Shown: one piece after another, positions 7,691 through 16,871 of the stretch
How positions within the stretch are numbered: the first letter of the stretch is position 1
How the letters are laid out: each line of letters opens with the position of its first letter
Source: Acidobacteriota bacterium
Lineage (GTDB): Bacteria > Acidobacteriota > Terriglobia > Bryobacterales > Bryobacteraceae
NCBI GenBank assembly: GCA_023380575.1
Contig: JAMCRM010000126.1
Location: 1 to 55,006 of the forward strand
Length of the DNA stretch: 55,006 nucleotides
Reading direction: 5' to 3'
Notes under the pieces: generated by a model
Database searches by the model: none
Told to the model about the DNA's origin: nothing
What the model saw: the letters and a program-made list of their open reading frames with translations, nothing else
Position numbers and translations under genes: made by a program

Positions 7691-10600
7691 ATGAAGACAA
7701 TCTTGCGACTGTTCGTGTGTGCTGTTTCATCACTCGCCTGTTGGGCGCAGACCGCCACGGTAAACGGCATCGTGAGCGATACAAGCAAAGCGGTCGTCGT
7801 CGGCGCGCGAGTCGAAATCGTGAACCTGGAGACCGCCTTACGCCGCGAAGTTCAAACGAACAACGTGGGGGCCTTCTCCATAACTCTTCTTCCCGTCGGG
7901 CGATATAAGATGGCGGCCACGATGGCTGGCTTCGGCCCGGCTGACATCCCGGAAATCAAGCTCGACGTCAATCAGGTGGCCCGCGTCGATTTCACGTTGA
8001 AACCCGGCGTGATCGCCTCAACGATAGAGGTGACGGCAACCGCCGCGCTGCTCGATTCGGAAACCTCCACCGTAGGTCAGGTCATCTCGAACAAGAGCAT
8101 CGTTGAAATGCCGCTGAACGGGCGCAATTACCTGAGCCTGGCCACGCTCACGGCCGGCACCTCGCCCGATCAGGGTGGACGCACGAAGGCGGAAGGCGGC
8201 TTTTCCGCCGGCGGCGCGCACGCTTACCAGATGAACGTGCAGGTGGACGGTCTCGACAACAATACCATCTATTCCGGCGGGCCCATCGGATATGAGGCGC
8301 AGGCGGTGAAACCGTCCATCGATGCGGTGGGCGAGTTTAAAGTCATCACCAATAACCTGTCGGCGGAATACGGGGGCCGCATGGGCGGCACGGTGCTGGT
8401 GAATATCAAGTCGGGCACGAATGAGATCCACGGCGCGCTTTACGAGTTTCTCCGCAATGACAAACTGGACGGCACGAACTTCTTCGCGAACCGCAGCGGC
8501 GCCGGGAAACCCGAATACCGCCAGAATCAGTTCGGCGCCGCTTTCGGCGGTCCCATCCGCAAGGACAAGACATTTATCTTCGGCAGCTTCGAAGGTACGC
8601 GCATCCGCACCGGCACGAATGCGATCAGGACAGTGCCGACCACTCTCGAGCGCGAGGGCAACTTCACGGAGGTCCGGCCGATTTACGACCCTCTGACCAC
8701 CAAGGGCGCGGGTGCATCGATGACCCGTCAGATGTTCCCGGGCAACATCATTCCCAAGAGCCGCTGGGATCCCCTGTTCCCCGCCTTACTCGCTCTGTAC
8801 CCGCAGCCGATCAATAATAACGTGGTCAACAATTACTACTTTTCCGGCACGAATCGCAACGACTGGAACAACTACGATTTCAAAGGCGACCACAACTTCA
8901 ACGACTCCAACCGGCTTTCGATTCGCTACAGCCGCCGCGACAAAGACAAGTTCGACAATGGGCCGCTACCCATGCCCGCGGACGGCGGAATGGCGACCAC
9001 GAGCGCGATCCACAGCAACAGCGTTGTCGGCAGCTACATCCGGACGTTGAACCCTTCCACAACGAATGAATTGCGTCTGGGCCAGTCGCGCATGCCCACC
9101 GACTTCGATATTCCCTATGACAAACCGCTTTTCGATCAGTACGGCATCAAGGGCATTCCGAAGACGAACCGCGCCACTTCCAACAACCACGGCCTGACCC
9201 GCTTCACGCCCAATGGTTATGCGGAGTTGGGCTCGCGGAGCTACTGGCCGAACACGAACAACATTTTCGTCACGCAATTTAATGACGTGCTCTTCCATTC
9301 CGCCGGCAAGCACGGGATTAAGGCGGGTTTCGAGTACAAACACACGAACCTGTTCCGCAATGCGGCCCGCTTCGCTCGCGGCCAAATGGCTTTCAACCGG
9401 GAATTCACGGCCGACCCCAAGAGGCGGGCTGCTACCGGCGACGGTCTGGCCGAGTTCATGTTGGGGTGGGTCTCCGGCGGAAGTCTCGGCAACGAGAACG
9501 GCGAGAATCTGCGGGTGAACAATCTGGCCGCGTTTATCCAGGATGACGTGAAACTCTCATCCAGGCTGACCGTGAATCTGGGCCTGCGTTACGACATTTT
9601 TTTCGCGCCGACCTTCCCGGACGGCGGTGTCACCAATTTCGTGCTGGATTACTCACAGACCGGGGCCAACGCGCGCCTGAAAATGCTCCGGCCCAAGGAC
9701 GCCGGCGACTGCGGCTGCGAGCAGAATCTCCACAACTTCGGGCCGCGCCTTGGGATGGCATACCGTATGGGCAGCAAGACGGTATTGCGCAGCGGCTTCG
9801 GAATCATCTTTGCCCAGACCGATTCCTACAGCGAGCAGGCCGGCCGCTGGTCGAATCAGTCGCCCGATTTCGTCGAGTACAGTCTTGCGACGCTCGATCG
9901 CGTGAACCCCATCATGACACTCCAGCGCGGATTCCCGGCGGTGCAGTTGCCGGCAACCGAAGTGCCGGGACCCGCGAAAGTCGGCATCGGCACACAGGAT
10001 CCACGCATGCCCGACCAGTATTCCGAGCAGTGGTTTTTCGACGTGCAGCGCGAACTGCCGTTCGACACGCTCATGACCCTCGGGTACAGCGCGAATACTG
10101 CGCACAAGTTGATTGTGGGGTTGAATTACAATCTGCCCCACGGCCCGGACCCCGCTCCCATCGCCTCCCGCCGCATCTTCCCGTACTACAACGGTGTGAA
10201 CCGGCAGATGCCGATGGGGAATTCCTCCTATAACGCGCTGCTCTGGAAAATAGAGAAACGCTTCAGCAGGGGACTGACGTTCCTATCCGCTTTCACCTGG
10301 TCGCACGCGATCGATGATGTTCCGGAAGTCGGCAACGGCGGGTACAGCTCCGTGGATCCGTGGCGTGTCAGCCTGAACCGCGGCAATTCTTACAACGACG
10401 TGCGGCGGCAATGGGCGTTCAGCGCGACATACGAACTGCCGTTCGGAAAGGGCAAAGCGCTGCTGAGCCGCGGCGGCGTGCTGAACGCTCTGTTCGGCGG
10501 CTGGCAACTCGCGGGCCTGGCGAGCATGCGGTCCGGCCTGCCTTTCACCGTGACCACCTCCGGCGGCATCACCAATGCGGGTGGCCAGGACCGTCCGAAC

Positions 10601-10936
10601 CGCATCGCGGACGGCACTCTGCCGGCGGGCCAGCGCAGCATTGACCACTGGTTCGACACCTCCGCTTTCGTGGCGCAGCCGCAATACACCTACGGGAACT
10701 CGGGTCACAACATCCTGTTCGGGCCCGGAATGCGCAACATCGATCTCTCGCTCTCGAAGAGTTTCTCGATTACGGAGAGCAAGCACATTCAGTTCCGCGC
10801 CGAGAGCTTCAACTTCACCAACACGCCGTCTTTCGGTCAGCCCGGCGCCAATATTACCGCGCTCGGAGTGGGCCAGATTACCGGCACAACCAGCGAACCA
10901 CGCCGCATTCAGTTCGGCCTGAAGTTCGTCATGTAA
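7691..10936 (+). CDS. Oar-like TonB-dependent outer membrane receptor
   Basis: Large outer membrane protein of 1081 residues of the kind expanded in Acidobacteriota. Parts: signal peptide (1-19, cleaved near CWAQ-TA), a carboxypeptidase-regulatory-like beta domain (about 22-105, TVNGIVSDTSKAVVVGARVE), a plug region with the family run IVEMPLNGRNYLSLATLTAG (137-156) and VQVDGLDNNTIY (about 187-198), then a long beta-barrel ending in alternating aromatic residues (RRIQFGLKFVM). Such proteins import polymers or glycans, or act as adhesins; the substrate cannot be told. It is a single gene on the plus strand with its own promoter and has no SusD partner. It sits between the broken tRNA/transposase remnant and the nuo operon, so it may have arrived with a mobile segment. 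Confidence 0.9.
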   Translation: MKTILRLFVCAVSSLACWAQTATVNGIVSDTSKAVVVGARVEIVNLETALRREVQTNNVGAFSITLLPVGRYKMAATMAGFGPADIPEIKLDVNQVARVDFTLKPGVIASTIEVTATAALLDSETSTVGQVISNKSIVEMPLNGRNYLSLATLTAGTSPDQGGRTKAEGGFSAGGAHAYQMNVQVDGLDNNTIYSGGPIGYEAQAVKPSIDAVGEFKVITNNLSAEYGGRMGGTVLVNIKSGTNEIHGALYEFLRNDKLDGTNFFANRSGAGKPEYRQNQFGAAFGGPIRKDKTFIFGSFEGTRIRTGTNAIRTVPTTLEREGNFTEVRPIYDPLTTKGAGASMTRQMFPGNIIPKSRWDPLFPALLALYPQPINNNVVNNYYFSGTNRNDWNNYDFKGDHNFNDSNRLSIRYSRRDKDKFDNGPLPMPADGGMATTSAIHSNSVVGSYIRTLNPSTTNELRLGQSRMPTDFDIPYDKPLFDQYGIKGIPKTNRATSNNHGLTRFTPNGYAELGSRSYWPNTNNIFVTQFNDVLFHSAGKHGIKAGFEYKHTNLFRNAARFARGQMAFNREFTADPKRRAATGDGLAEFMLGWVSGGSLGNENGENLRVNNLAAFIQDDVKLSSRLTVNLGLRYDIFFAPTFPDGGVTNFVLDYSQTGANARLKMLRPKDAGDCGCEQNLHNFGPRLGMAYRMGSKTVLRSGFGIIFAQTDSYSEQAGRWSNQSPDFVEYSLATLDRVNPIMTLQRGFPAVQLPATEVPGPAKVGIGTQDPRMPDQYSEQWFFDVQRELPFDTLMTLGYSANTAHKLIVGLNYNLPHGPDPAPIASRRIFPYYNGVNRQMPMGNSSYNALLWKIEKRFSRGLTFLSAFTWSHAIDDVPEVGNGGYSSVDPWRVSLNRGNSYNDVRRQWAFSATYELPFGKGKALLSRGGVLNALFGGWQLAGLASMRSGLPFTVTTSGGITNAGGQDRPNRIADGTLPAGQRSIDHWFDTSAFVAQPQYTYGNSGHNILFGPGMRNIDLSLSKSFSITESKHIQFRAESFNFTNTPSFGQPGANITALGVGQITGTTSEPRRIQFGLKFVM

Positions 10937-11033
10937 GCGCGGAGCGCGCCGGTCAGCCAAGTCGGCCGAGCCGTACCCAGTGTCGATAGCTACGTCGAGA
11001 AGGCCACCCGAATGTTCTGGGTTGCATCGTATT

Positions 11034-12455
11034 TCACTTGGCCAAACGTGTAGTTAGCGACGCCAGGGCCACTCCGGGTCCCGGCCAGACGCCCAGGGCC
11101 ACAGTGCCCGCGAGCAGCAGGGCGTGCACCGAGGCAAACCCCGCTCCTCGCGCCATCGGGTACTCATGCGCGGGCGCTTTCAGGCACATCTCCGCGATCA
11201 CCCGCAAGTAATAGAAAAGGCCCACGACCATGTTGAGCGCGGCGACGATGGCAAGCCAGAGCATGCCCCCATCGATGGCGGTCTGGAGCAGCAGCACCTT
11301 TCCCGCAAAACCCGCGAGCGGAGGAATGCCCGCCAAAGACAAAAGAGCCAGAGTGAGTGCGACGGCAGGGCCCGGTGCTTTCAGGCCCATTCCCCGAAAA
11401 GCCTCCAGCCTGTCGGTACCAAAGGTGCGCTCGACCTGCGCAGCCACCGCAAATGCGCCCAGGTTCATGAACAGGTATGCCGCGAGGTAGTAGAAGATCG
11501 ACACCATTGCCGTTCCCGACCGCTCGATCACCGCGACAGCGATCAGTATGTAACCAGCCTGCGATATGCTCGAGTAAGCCAAAAGCCGTTTGAGTTCCTG
11601 CTGGCGCAAGGCGGCAAGGTTCCCGAACGTCATCGTGACGACCGCGAGTACTGCCATGATCCAGGGCCAGCCTACAAGCCCGTCCGGCATCGCATACAGC
11701 AGAATGCGGATCAATCCAGCGAATGCTGCGATCTTCGGCACCACAGCCACGAATCCGGAAACGGGCGCGCTTGCCCCCTTCAAGACGTCTGGCGCCCAGG
11801 TATGAAACGGCACCATCGTGATCTCGAACCCATAACCTGCGAGCACGAGTCCGAACGCCAGCGCAACCCACACGGGATCCCGTCCTTGAAGCGCGCGCCC
11901 GATCGCACGCAAATCGAGACTTCCCGTCATTCCATAGAGAAATGTAAGACCGTACGCCATCACGGCCAAGGCGACCGCGCCGAATATGAAGTACTTGATC
12001 GACGCTTCGAGGGCATGCCCATCGTTGCGGACCAGCGCCGCGAGTACGTAGGAGGGGAAGCTGATCATCTGTAGAAATAGAATGATTAACGTCAGGTCCA
12101 TGCTCGAACTGACGCCCAGCCCACCAAGGGTCACGAAAAGGACCGCGACGGGTGCATGCGGAAGCTGTGGATGGCCGCGGAAGTATGCCAGAAATAACAC
12201 GACCGTGACCAGCCCCCCGAGTTCGATCAGGAGCTTAAAGACATTCGCCAAGCCGTCGATGGCGTATGTCCCGAACACCATCTGCGGAGCCCAGGGCAGC
12301 ATGCGCGCGGTGGACCAAACCGCTGCAATCAGGGCAGCGGCTGCCGCAAGGCCGATCACCGGGCGCCAGCGCCCTTTCACCCAGCCCGCCGACGCCACCA
12401 GAACGAGACAAGACGCCCCGACGATCAACTCCGGGATCAGCGCCCAGAGCTTCAT
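11034..12455 (-). CDS. nuoN: NADH-quinone oxidoreductase subunit N, with altered key residues
   Basis: Antiporter-like membrane subunit of complex I, 473 residues with about 14 helices. Family landmarks are clear: LEASIKYFIFGA, VPFHTWAPDVLKGASAPVS, VPKIAAF and LKRLLAYSSISQAGYI. Two residues of the pumping pair differ from the family by eye: the Glu of the helix-5 motif (usually ELLSLP) is Gln here (LQMISFP), and the Lys in GFKLSLVPFH is Glu (GYGFEITMVPFH). The later Lys in VPKIAAF and in GFAGKVLL are kept. It is last in the nuoA-H-J-K-L-M-N operon and overlaps nuoM by 4 bp. Confidence 0.9.
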   Translation of the reverse strand: MKLWALIPELIVGASCLVLVASAGWVKGRWRPVIGLAAAAALIAAVWSTARMLPWAPQMVFGTYAIDGLANVFKLLIELGGLVTVVLFLAYFRGHPQLPHAPVAVLFVTLGGLGVSSSMDLTLIILFLQMISFPSYVLAALVRNDGHALEASIKYFIFGAVALAVMAYGLTFLYGMTGSLDLRAIGRALQGRDPVWVALAFGLVLAGYGFEITMVPFHTWAPDVLKGASAPVSGFVAVVPKIAAFAGLIRILLYAMPDGLVGWPWIMAVLAVVTMTFGNLAALRQQELKRLLAYSSISQAGYILIAVAVIERSGTAMVSIFYYLAAYLFMNLGAFAVAAQVERTFGTDRLEAFRGMGLKAPGPAVALTLALLSLAGIPPLAGFAGKVLLLQTAIDGGMLWLAIVAALNMVVGLFYYLRVIAEMCLKAPAHEYPMARGAGFASVHALLLAGTVALGVWPGPGVALASLTTRLAK

Positions 12456-13921
12456 AACCTCACCATCATCTCCGCCGTCGCTCGGATAAGTTGGACCAGC
12501 GTCGCGGGAACGAGCCCAAGCAGTAACGAAAGCGCGGTCAGCGATCCTACGATCACGAGGCGTGACGGCCCCGGCTCTACGAGGGCCGGCATGCCCTCAG
12601 GCGCGCTTCCCATCAGCAACTTGGCAAGTACCTTCAGATAGACCGCGGTGTCGATCAAAACTCCGATTACGGCGATGATTGCGGCCGCGAGGCTCAGCGA
12701 CACGGTGGCGCCGATGACCTGAAACTCCGCAATGAAACCTGAAAATCCGGGCAGTCCGAGCGATCCGAAGGCCAGCAGACCGAGGACGAAGCTGTAGACG
12801 GGAACGCGGCCAATGAGCCCGCCCATTCGGTCCATGTCGCGCGTATTCGTCTTTTCCTGCAGGATTCCCACCATGAAGAACATGCCCCCGGTGAGCAGTC
12901 CATGGCTGATCATCTGATACGTCGCCCCGGTGAACGCGAGTTCGCGGACTCGAGGATCGGCCGACATGGCATAGATCGCCACTCCAAGCAGGACGAATCC
13001 CATGTGGTTGATGGAGGTGTACGCAACGAGTCTCTTGAAGTCCCGTTGCGCCAGCGCGGCCAGCGCGCCGTAGATGATCGATGCCAATGCGACAGCAACA
13101 AGCGCCCATCCGGCCTGCCGTACCGCGTCGGGAACGGTGGCTACCATGATGCGCAGCATCCCATAACCGCCCATCTTCAGCAGAACCCCGGCGAGCATCA
13201 CGCTGCCTTCGGTCGGTGCTTCCACGTGTGCGTCCGGTAACCAGTTGTGGAGTGGGAGCACCGGCAACTTGACGCCGAAGCCGAGCATCAGGCCGAGCAG
13301 GACCAGCGCCGCCCCCGCTCCGCCTGCCGCAAACGGGCGTGCGGTCACAATCCGGGCCAGCGAGAACGTGTGGGGTTCAACAGAGAGATACAGCGCCAGA
13401 AAGCTCAGCAGCATCGCCAGGCTGCCCAATCGTGTGTACAGGAAGAATTTCATCGCGGCGTAGCGGCGGTTTTCGTGGCCCCAGATCCCGATGATGAAGT
13501 AGAGAGGAACGAGCGCAACCTCGAAGAACAGGTAGAACAACAGCAGATCCTGGGAAGCGAACAACCCATTGAGTCCGGTGGCCATCAGGAGGAACAGAAA
13601 GGTATGAGCTTTGGTCTTGTCCTCTTGGCGCAGCACGTAAGCCATCACCGTGACGAGCAGAACGCACGTTAGCAGGATCAACGGCAGGGAGAGGCCGTCC
13701 ACGGCTATGTCGTAGCTCGCGTTAATAGTGGGAATCCACGGCGCCGTTGTGCGGAACTCGAGGCCATGGCCCGAATAGGTGATAGCCAGCCAGAGTGCCG
13801 CGGCAAGCGCACTAAGGCCGCCTGCCAGCCCGATCGTCTGCGCCCATCGCAAATACCGGCGCGGGAGCAGCAGCGCCAGAAACCCGGCAATCACAGGAGC
13901 GTAAATTGCGACGTTCAGCAT
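12452..13921 (-). CDS. nuoM: NADH-quinone oxidoreductase subunit M
   Basis: Antiporter-like proton-pumping subunit, 489 residues, all membrane helices. The conserved charged residues are present: Glu in LFFEVALVPLYFIIG, Lys in GFGVKLPVLPLHNWLPDAH, Lys in LLKMGGYG and Glu in GFIAEFQV. The AHVEAPTEGSVMLAG segment is typical. It lies between nuoL (10 bp gap) and nuoN (4 bp overlap). Nothing suggests loss of function, in contrast to nuoN and nuoH of the same operon. Confidence 0.95.
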   Translation of the reverse strand: MLNVAIYAPVIAGFLALLLPRRYLRWAQTIGLAGGLSALAAALWLAITYSGHGLEFRTTAPWIPTINASYDIAVDGLSLPLILLTCVLLVTVMAYVLRQEDKTKAHTFLFLLMATGLNGLFASQDLLLFYLFFEVALVPLYFIIGIWGHENRRYAAMKFFLYTRLGSLAMLLSFLALYLSVEPHTFSLARIVTARPFAAGGAGAALVLLGLMLGFGVKLPVLPLHNWLPDAHVEAPTEGSVMLAGVLLKMGGYGMLRIMVATVPDAVRQAGWALVAVALASIIYGALAALAQRDFKRLVAYTSINHMGFVLLGVAIYAMSADPRVRELAFTGATYQMISHGLLTGGMFFMVGILQEKTNTRDMDRMGGLIGRVPVYSFVLGLLAFGSLGLPGFSGFIAEFQVIGATVSLSLAAAIIAVIGVLIDTAVYLKVLAKLLMGSAPEGMPALVEPGPSRLVIVGSLTALSLLLGLVPATLVQLIRATAEMMVRL

Positions 13922-13931
13922 TCAGTTTTCC

Positions 13932-15794
13932 CTAGAGCCAGATGAGCGCATACAAGCCGGCGGCCAGAACCGCCCAGACGAAAACAGCGGCGGTGTAGGC
14001 ATAGATTTTTCCGGTTTCCAGCCCGCGTAATCGGCCGCCTGACGTCCAAAGAGCGGATGCCAAGCGGTCTGCACCACCGGCGAAGCCATCGGTCTCGGCG
14101 CTATCGACGGCGTCCGCGCCGCGAGTTGCGGCTCGTGCGGCGGCCCTGGCGGCTTTATCGAGCGCCGGCTCCGTCCACAAGTTTTGGGAAACCAGAACTG
14201 CGGCGCGTGCCGGGATCAGTGACACCCGGTAAATTAGGAAGCCCAAGGCGCCCGCCAGCCACGTGAAACTCGGAACCGGACCGGCGCTGCGAACCCGCCA
14301 CGTTCCAAACACCAATCCCACGCTGCTCGCGAGCATCACCGAGCCGCGCAACCCCCATCCGGGTCCGCCGGCCGAAATCATCGCCGGAATGACGTGTTCC
14401 ATAGGCATCCTGATGAGATAGCCGACAAAGATCGCACCCGCTGCAAGGATGACGGTCGCACCGATCATCAGCCGGCCGGGGTTCGTGGCAGGCGGAGTTG
14501 GTGCGCCGGGCCAGCGAAGGAACACGCCTGCGGTGGCACGGCTGATGTACACGCCCGCGAGGAGAATCAGCAGGAGCATGACCGCAACCCATCCCGCACC
14601 GGAGCGCGTTGCCGCCGCGATGATCTTTTCTTCGCTCCAGAAACCACTGAGCAGCGGAAAGCCGGCGAGCGCCAGCGCACAGGCGCCAAACGCCGCAGCG
14701 ATCATAGGCAGCCGTCGCGCGAGCCCGCCCATATCCTGCAACTCCCTGACGCCAGTGGCGTGCTGGACCGCGCCGGCTGCGAGAAAGAGCCCGGACTTGA
14801 ACACCGCATGCGTGGTCAGGTGGTACAACGCCGCAGCCGGTCCGGCGAGACCCAGCGCGATCATCATCTCACCGAGCTGTGAGACGGTGGACCAGGCGAG
14901 AATCCGTTTCAAGTCGGCTTGGGCGGTCGCGACCAGGGCGGCAACCACCGCGGTAATCGTGCCGGTCCACAGCACAAAGGAGAGCGCGCCCGGCGCCGCG
15001 CGGAAGAGTGGAAAGAACCGCAGGACCAGGTACACACCGGCAGCGACCATCGTGGCGGAATGAATCAGCGCGGAGACCGGGGACGGCCCCGCCATCGCCT
15101 CCGGTAACCACGCGGTAAGTGGCAACTGCGCGCTCTTGCCCACCGAGGCGGCGAAGAAAAGGATTGCCAAAAGCGCGAGCAGGGGCGGGGCAAAACGTCC
15201 GGCAACCACGGCTGCGAGAAACGCCTGGATATCTACGGTCCCGAGTGTTACTAACACCAGCAGCCATCCGAGCAACAGGCCGAAGTCGCCGAGCCGCGTC
15301 ATCAGGAAGGCCATCTGAGCCGCGCGCCGCGGCGCCTCATCGCGATGCCAGAATCCGATCAGGCCCCATGACGCGACCCCGACCAGTTCCCAGGCAGCAA
15401 AGAACAGCAGCAGGGAATCGGCCAGCACCAACGCCAACATGGCGCCGGCAAACAGTGACATGAAGGCATAAAATCTCGGCCGGCCCTCTTCGGACTGCAT
15501 GTACTCGACCGCGTAGACGTTGACGACAAGCGCCACCGCGGCCACCAGCACTCCAACAAACCAGGACAACGAGTCGAGACGCAAGCCCACGGTGATGGTG
15601 AGGGTGTTCAGCGCAAGCCACGTGACACTCGTGCTCACACCTTCCCGTGGCAGCGCCAGCAGCGCCGCAAGCGAAAATGCGGTGGCGCCAACCGGCAGCC
15701 AGGCGCCGCGTTTGGGCAGGCGCCGGCCGAGGAGCAGCACCAGCACGGCGGCGAAAACCGGCGCGAGCGGGACGGCAATGAGAAGGTGGCTCAT
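13932..15794 (-). CDS. nuoL: NADH-quinone oxidoreductase subunit L
   Basis: Distal antiporter-like subunit of complex I, 620 residues. Key features are intact: Glu in FFAAWELVGVASW, Asp in TRLGDFGLLLGW, Lys in VGKSAQLPLTAWLPEAM, His in ALIHSATMVAAGVY, Lys in THAVFKSGLF. After the antiporter core it has a C-terminal extension that carries a charged Ala-rich stretch (about residues 545-590) and a final helix, which would fit the lateral helix and anchor of NuoL. It overlaps nuoK by 4 bp and precedes nuoM. Confidence 0.94.
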   Translation of the reverse strand: MSHLLIAVPLAPVFAAVLVLLLGRRLPKRGAWLPVGATAFSLAALLALPREGVSTSVTWLALNTLTITVGLRLDSLSWFVGVLVAAVALVVNVYAVEYMQSEEGRPRFYAFMSLFAGAMLALVLADSLLLFFAAWELVGVASWGLIGFWHRDEAPRRAAQMAFLMTRLGDFGLLLGWLLVLVTLGTVDIQAFLAAVVAGRFAPPLLALLAILFFAASVGKSAQLPLTAWLPEAMAGPSPVSALIHSATMVAAGVYLVLRFFPLFRAAPGALSFVLWTGTITAVVAALVATAQADLKRILAWSTVSQLGEMMIALGLAGPAAALYHLTTHAVFKSGLFLAAGAVQHATGVRELQDMGGLARRLPMIAAAFGACALALAGFPLLSGFWSEEKIIAAATRSGAGWVAVMLLLILLAGVYISRATAGVFLRWPGAPTPPATNPGRLMIGATVILAAGAIFVGYLIRMPMEHVIPAMISAGGPGWGLRGSVMLASSVGLVFGTWRVRSAGPVPSFTWLAGALGFLIYRVSLIPARAAVLVSQNLWTEPALDKAARAAARAATRGADAVDSAETDGFAGGADRLASALWTSGGRLRGLETGKIYAYTAAVFVWAVLAAGLYALIWL

Positions 15795-16105
15795 CCCCGG
15801 AGTGAATCGTACTTGTCCACCTGCACGGTCTGGCGCCGCCGGTAAAGCAGCATCATAATACCCAGACCGACAGCCATCTCGATCGCGCCTATGGTGATGA
15901 TGATGATTGCGAAAATCTGTCCTGAGTAATCTCCCGGCTGGACGTACCGCCAGAACGCGACGATGTTCAGCCCGACGGCATTCAGGATCGTTTCAATGCC
16001 CATCAACACCATCACCGCCGTGCGCTCTGCGAGTGCTACGTACAGGCCGATGGCGAACAGCAGCGCGCTGACAACCAGGAAAGCATTCAAGGGTACGGCG
16101 ATCAC
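15791..16105 (-). CDS. nuoK: NADH-quinone oxidoreductase subunit K
   Basis: Small three-helix subunit of 104 residues. Both conserved membrane glutamates are present, in LMGIETILNAVGLN (helix 2) and TIGAIEMAVGLGIM (helix 3). Overlaps nuoJ upstream and nuoL downstream by 4 bp each, so the genes are translationally coupled. Normal length and motifs. Confidence 0.95.
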   Translation of the reverse strand: MIAVPLNAFLVVSALLFAIGLYVALAERTAVMVLMGIETILNAVGLNIVAFWRYVQPGDYSGQIFAIIIITIGAIEMAVGLGIMMLLYRRRQTVQVDKYDSLRG

Positions 16106-16866
16106 GCTTTATCCTCCTCGCGGGGCTCGAGCTCCAGAATCGGCTGGATCGTATCCGGCTCGACCGGCGCCGGGTTCTCCGCAACTGCCGCCTGGAGCCG
16201 CTCCCGGTCGCTCGGGTCCGGGTACTCCGCGGGGCGTGAAATCATTACGGATGCGAATATACCCAGAAGGATCAGAAGCCCCGCTCCTTCGAAGGCGATC
16301 ATATACTTGCCCATGAGCAGCGTCCCGATCTGCCCGGGCGAGTTTTGATCGGGAAGCCGATCCACAACCGGCCAGGCCGGCCGGGCCAGGATCAAGCCGA
16401 TAAGCAGCGCAGCGGCGAGCAACGCCAGGACCGCCGCCTGTTTCTTGATGGGCGTGAACATGGACATGCCACTCATTTCTCCGTGCTCCATGTGGCCCTC
16501 TCCTCCCATGTTTTCCGAACCGCGATCGGGAGAAATTCCGCGGCTGAACAGCATCTCGATCCGTGACATCTTCATCGTCCCCCGCTTCATCATCCCCACC
16601 ATCATCTGGCCGCCCGGGTCATCGCTGAACAGGACCATGAAAAGGATCATCACGAGCATGCCGCCGATGTACATCATGATCTGCAACATTCCGAGCAGAT
16701 CGGCCATCAGCAGAATGAAAAGGCCGGCCACCCCGATGAACGAAGCCATGAGAAAGATGCCGCTGCGGAACATGCTCATTGTGGTCGCCATGCCCAGAGC
16801 CCCCGCGACCGCGATAATCGCAAGCACAGCGAAAGCGAAGATCTGCGCTGCAGGCGCGAGTTCCAT
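16102..16866 (-). CDS. nuoJ: NADH-quinone oxidoreductase subunit J with Met/His-rich insert
   Basis: Five-helix subunit; the helix-3 run LLGMLQIMMYIGGMLVMIL corresponds to the conserved pi-bulge helix. At 254 residues it is longer than the usual 165-200. Extra length comes from a loop at about residues 82-138 holding 12 Met and 2 His (for example GGEGHMEHGEMSGMSMF), and from an acidic, Pro-rich C-terminal tail (about 210-254). The loop resembles copper- or other soft-metal-binding segments by composition only. Lies 5 bp after nuoH and overlaps nuoK by 4 bp. Confidence 0.9.
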   Translation of the reverse strand: MELAPAAQIFAFAVLAIIAVAGALGMATTMSMFRSGIFLMASFIGVAGLFILLMADLLGMLQIMMYIGGMLVMILFMVLFSDDPGGQMMVGMMKRGTMKMSRIEMLFSRGISPDRGSENMGGEGHMEHGEMSGMSMFTPIKKQAAVLALLAAALLIGLILARPAWPVVDRLPDQNSPGQIGTLLMGKYMIAFEGAGLLILLGIFASVMISRPAEYPDPSDRERLQAAVAENPAPVEPDTIQPILELEPREEDKA

Positions 16867-16871
16867 AGAGC

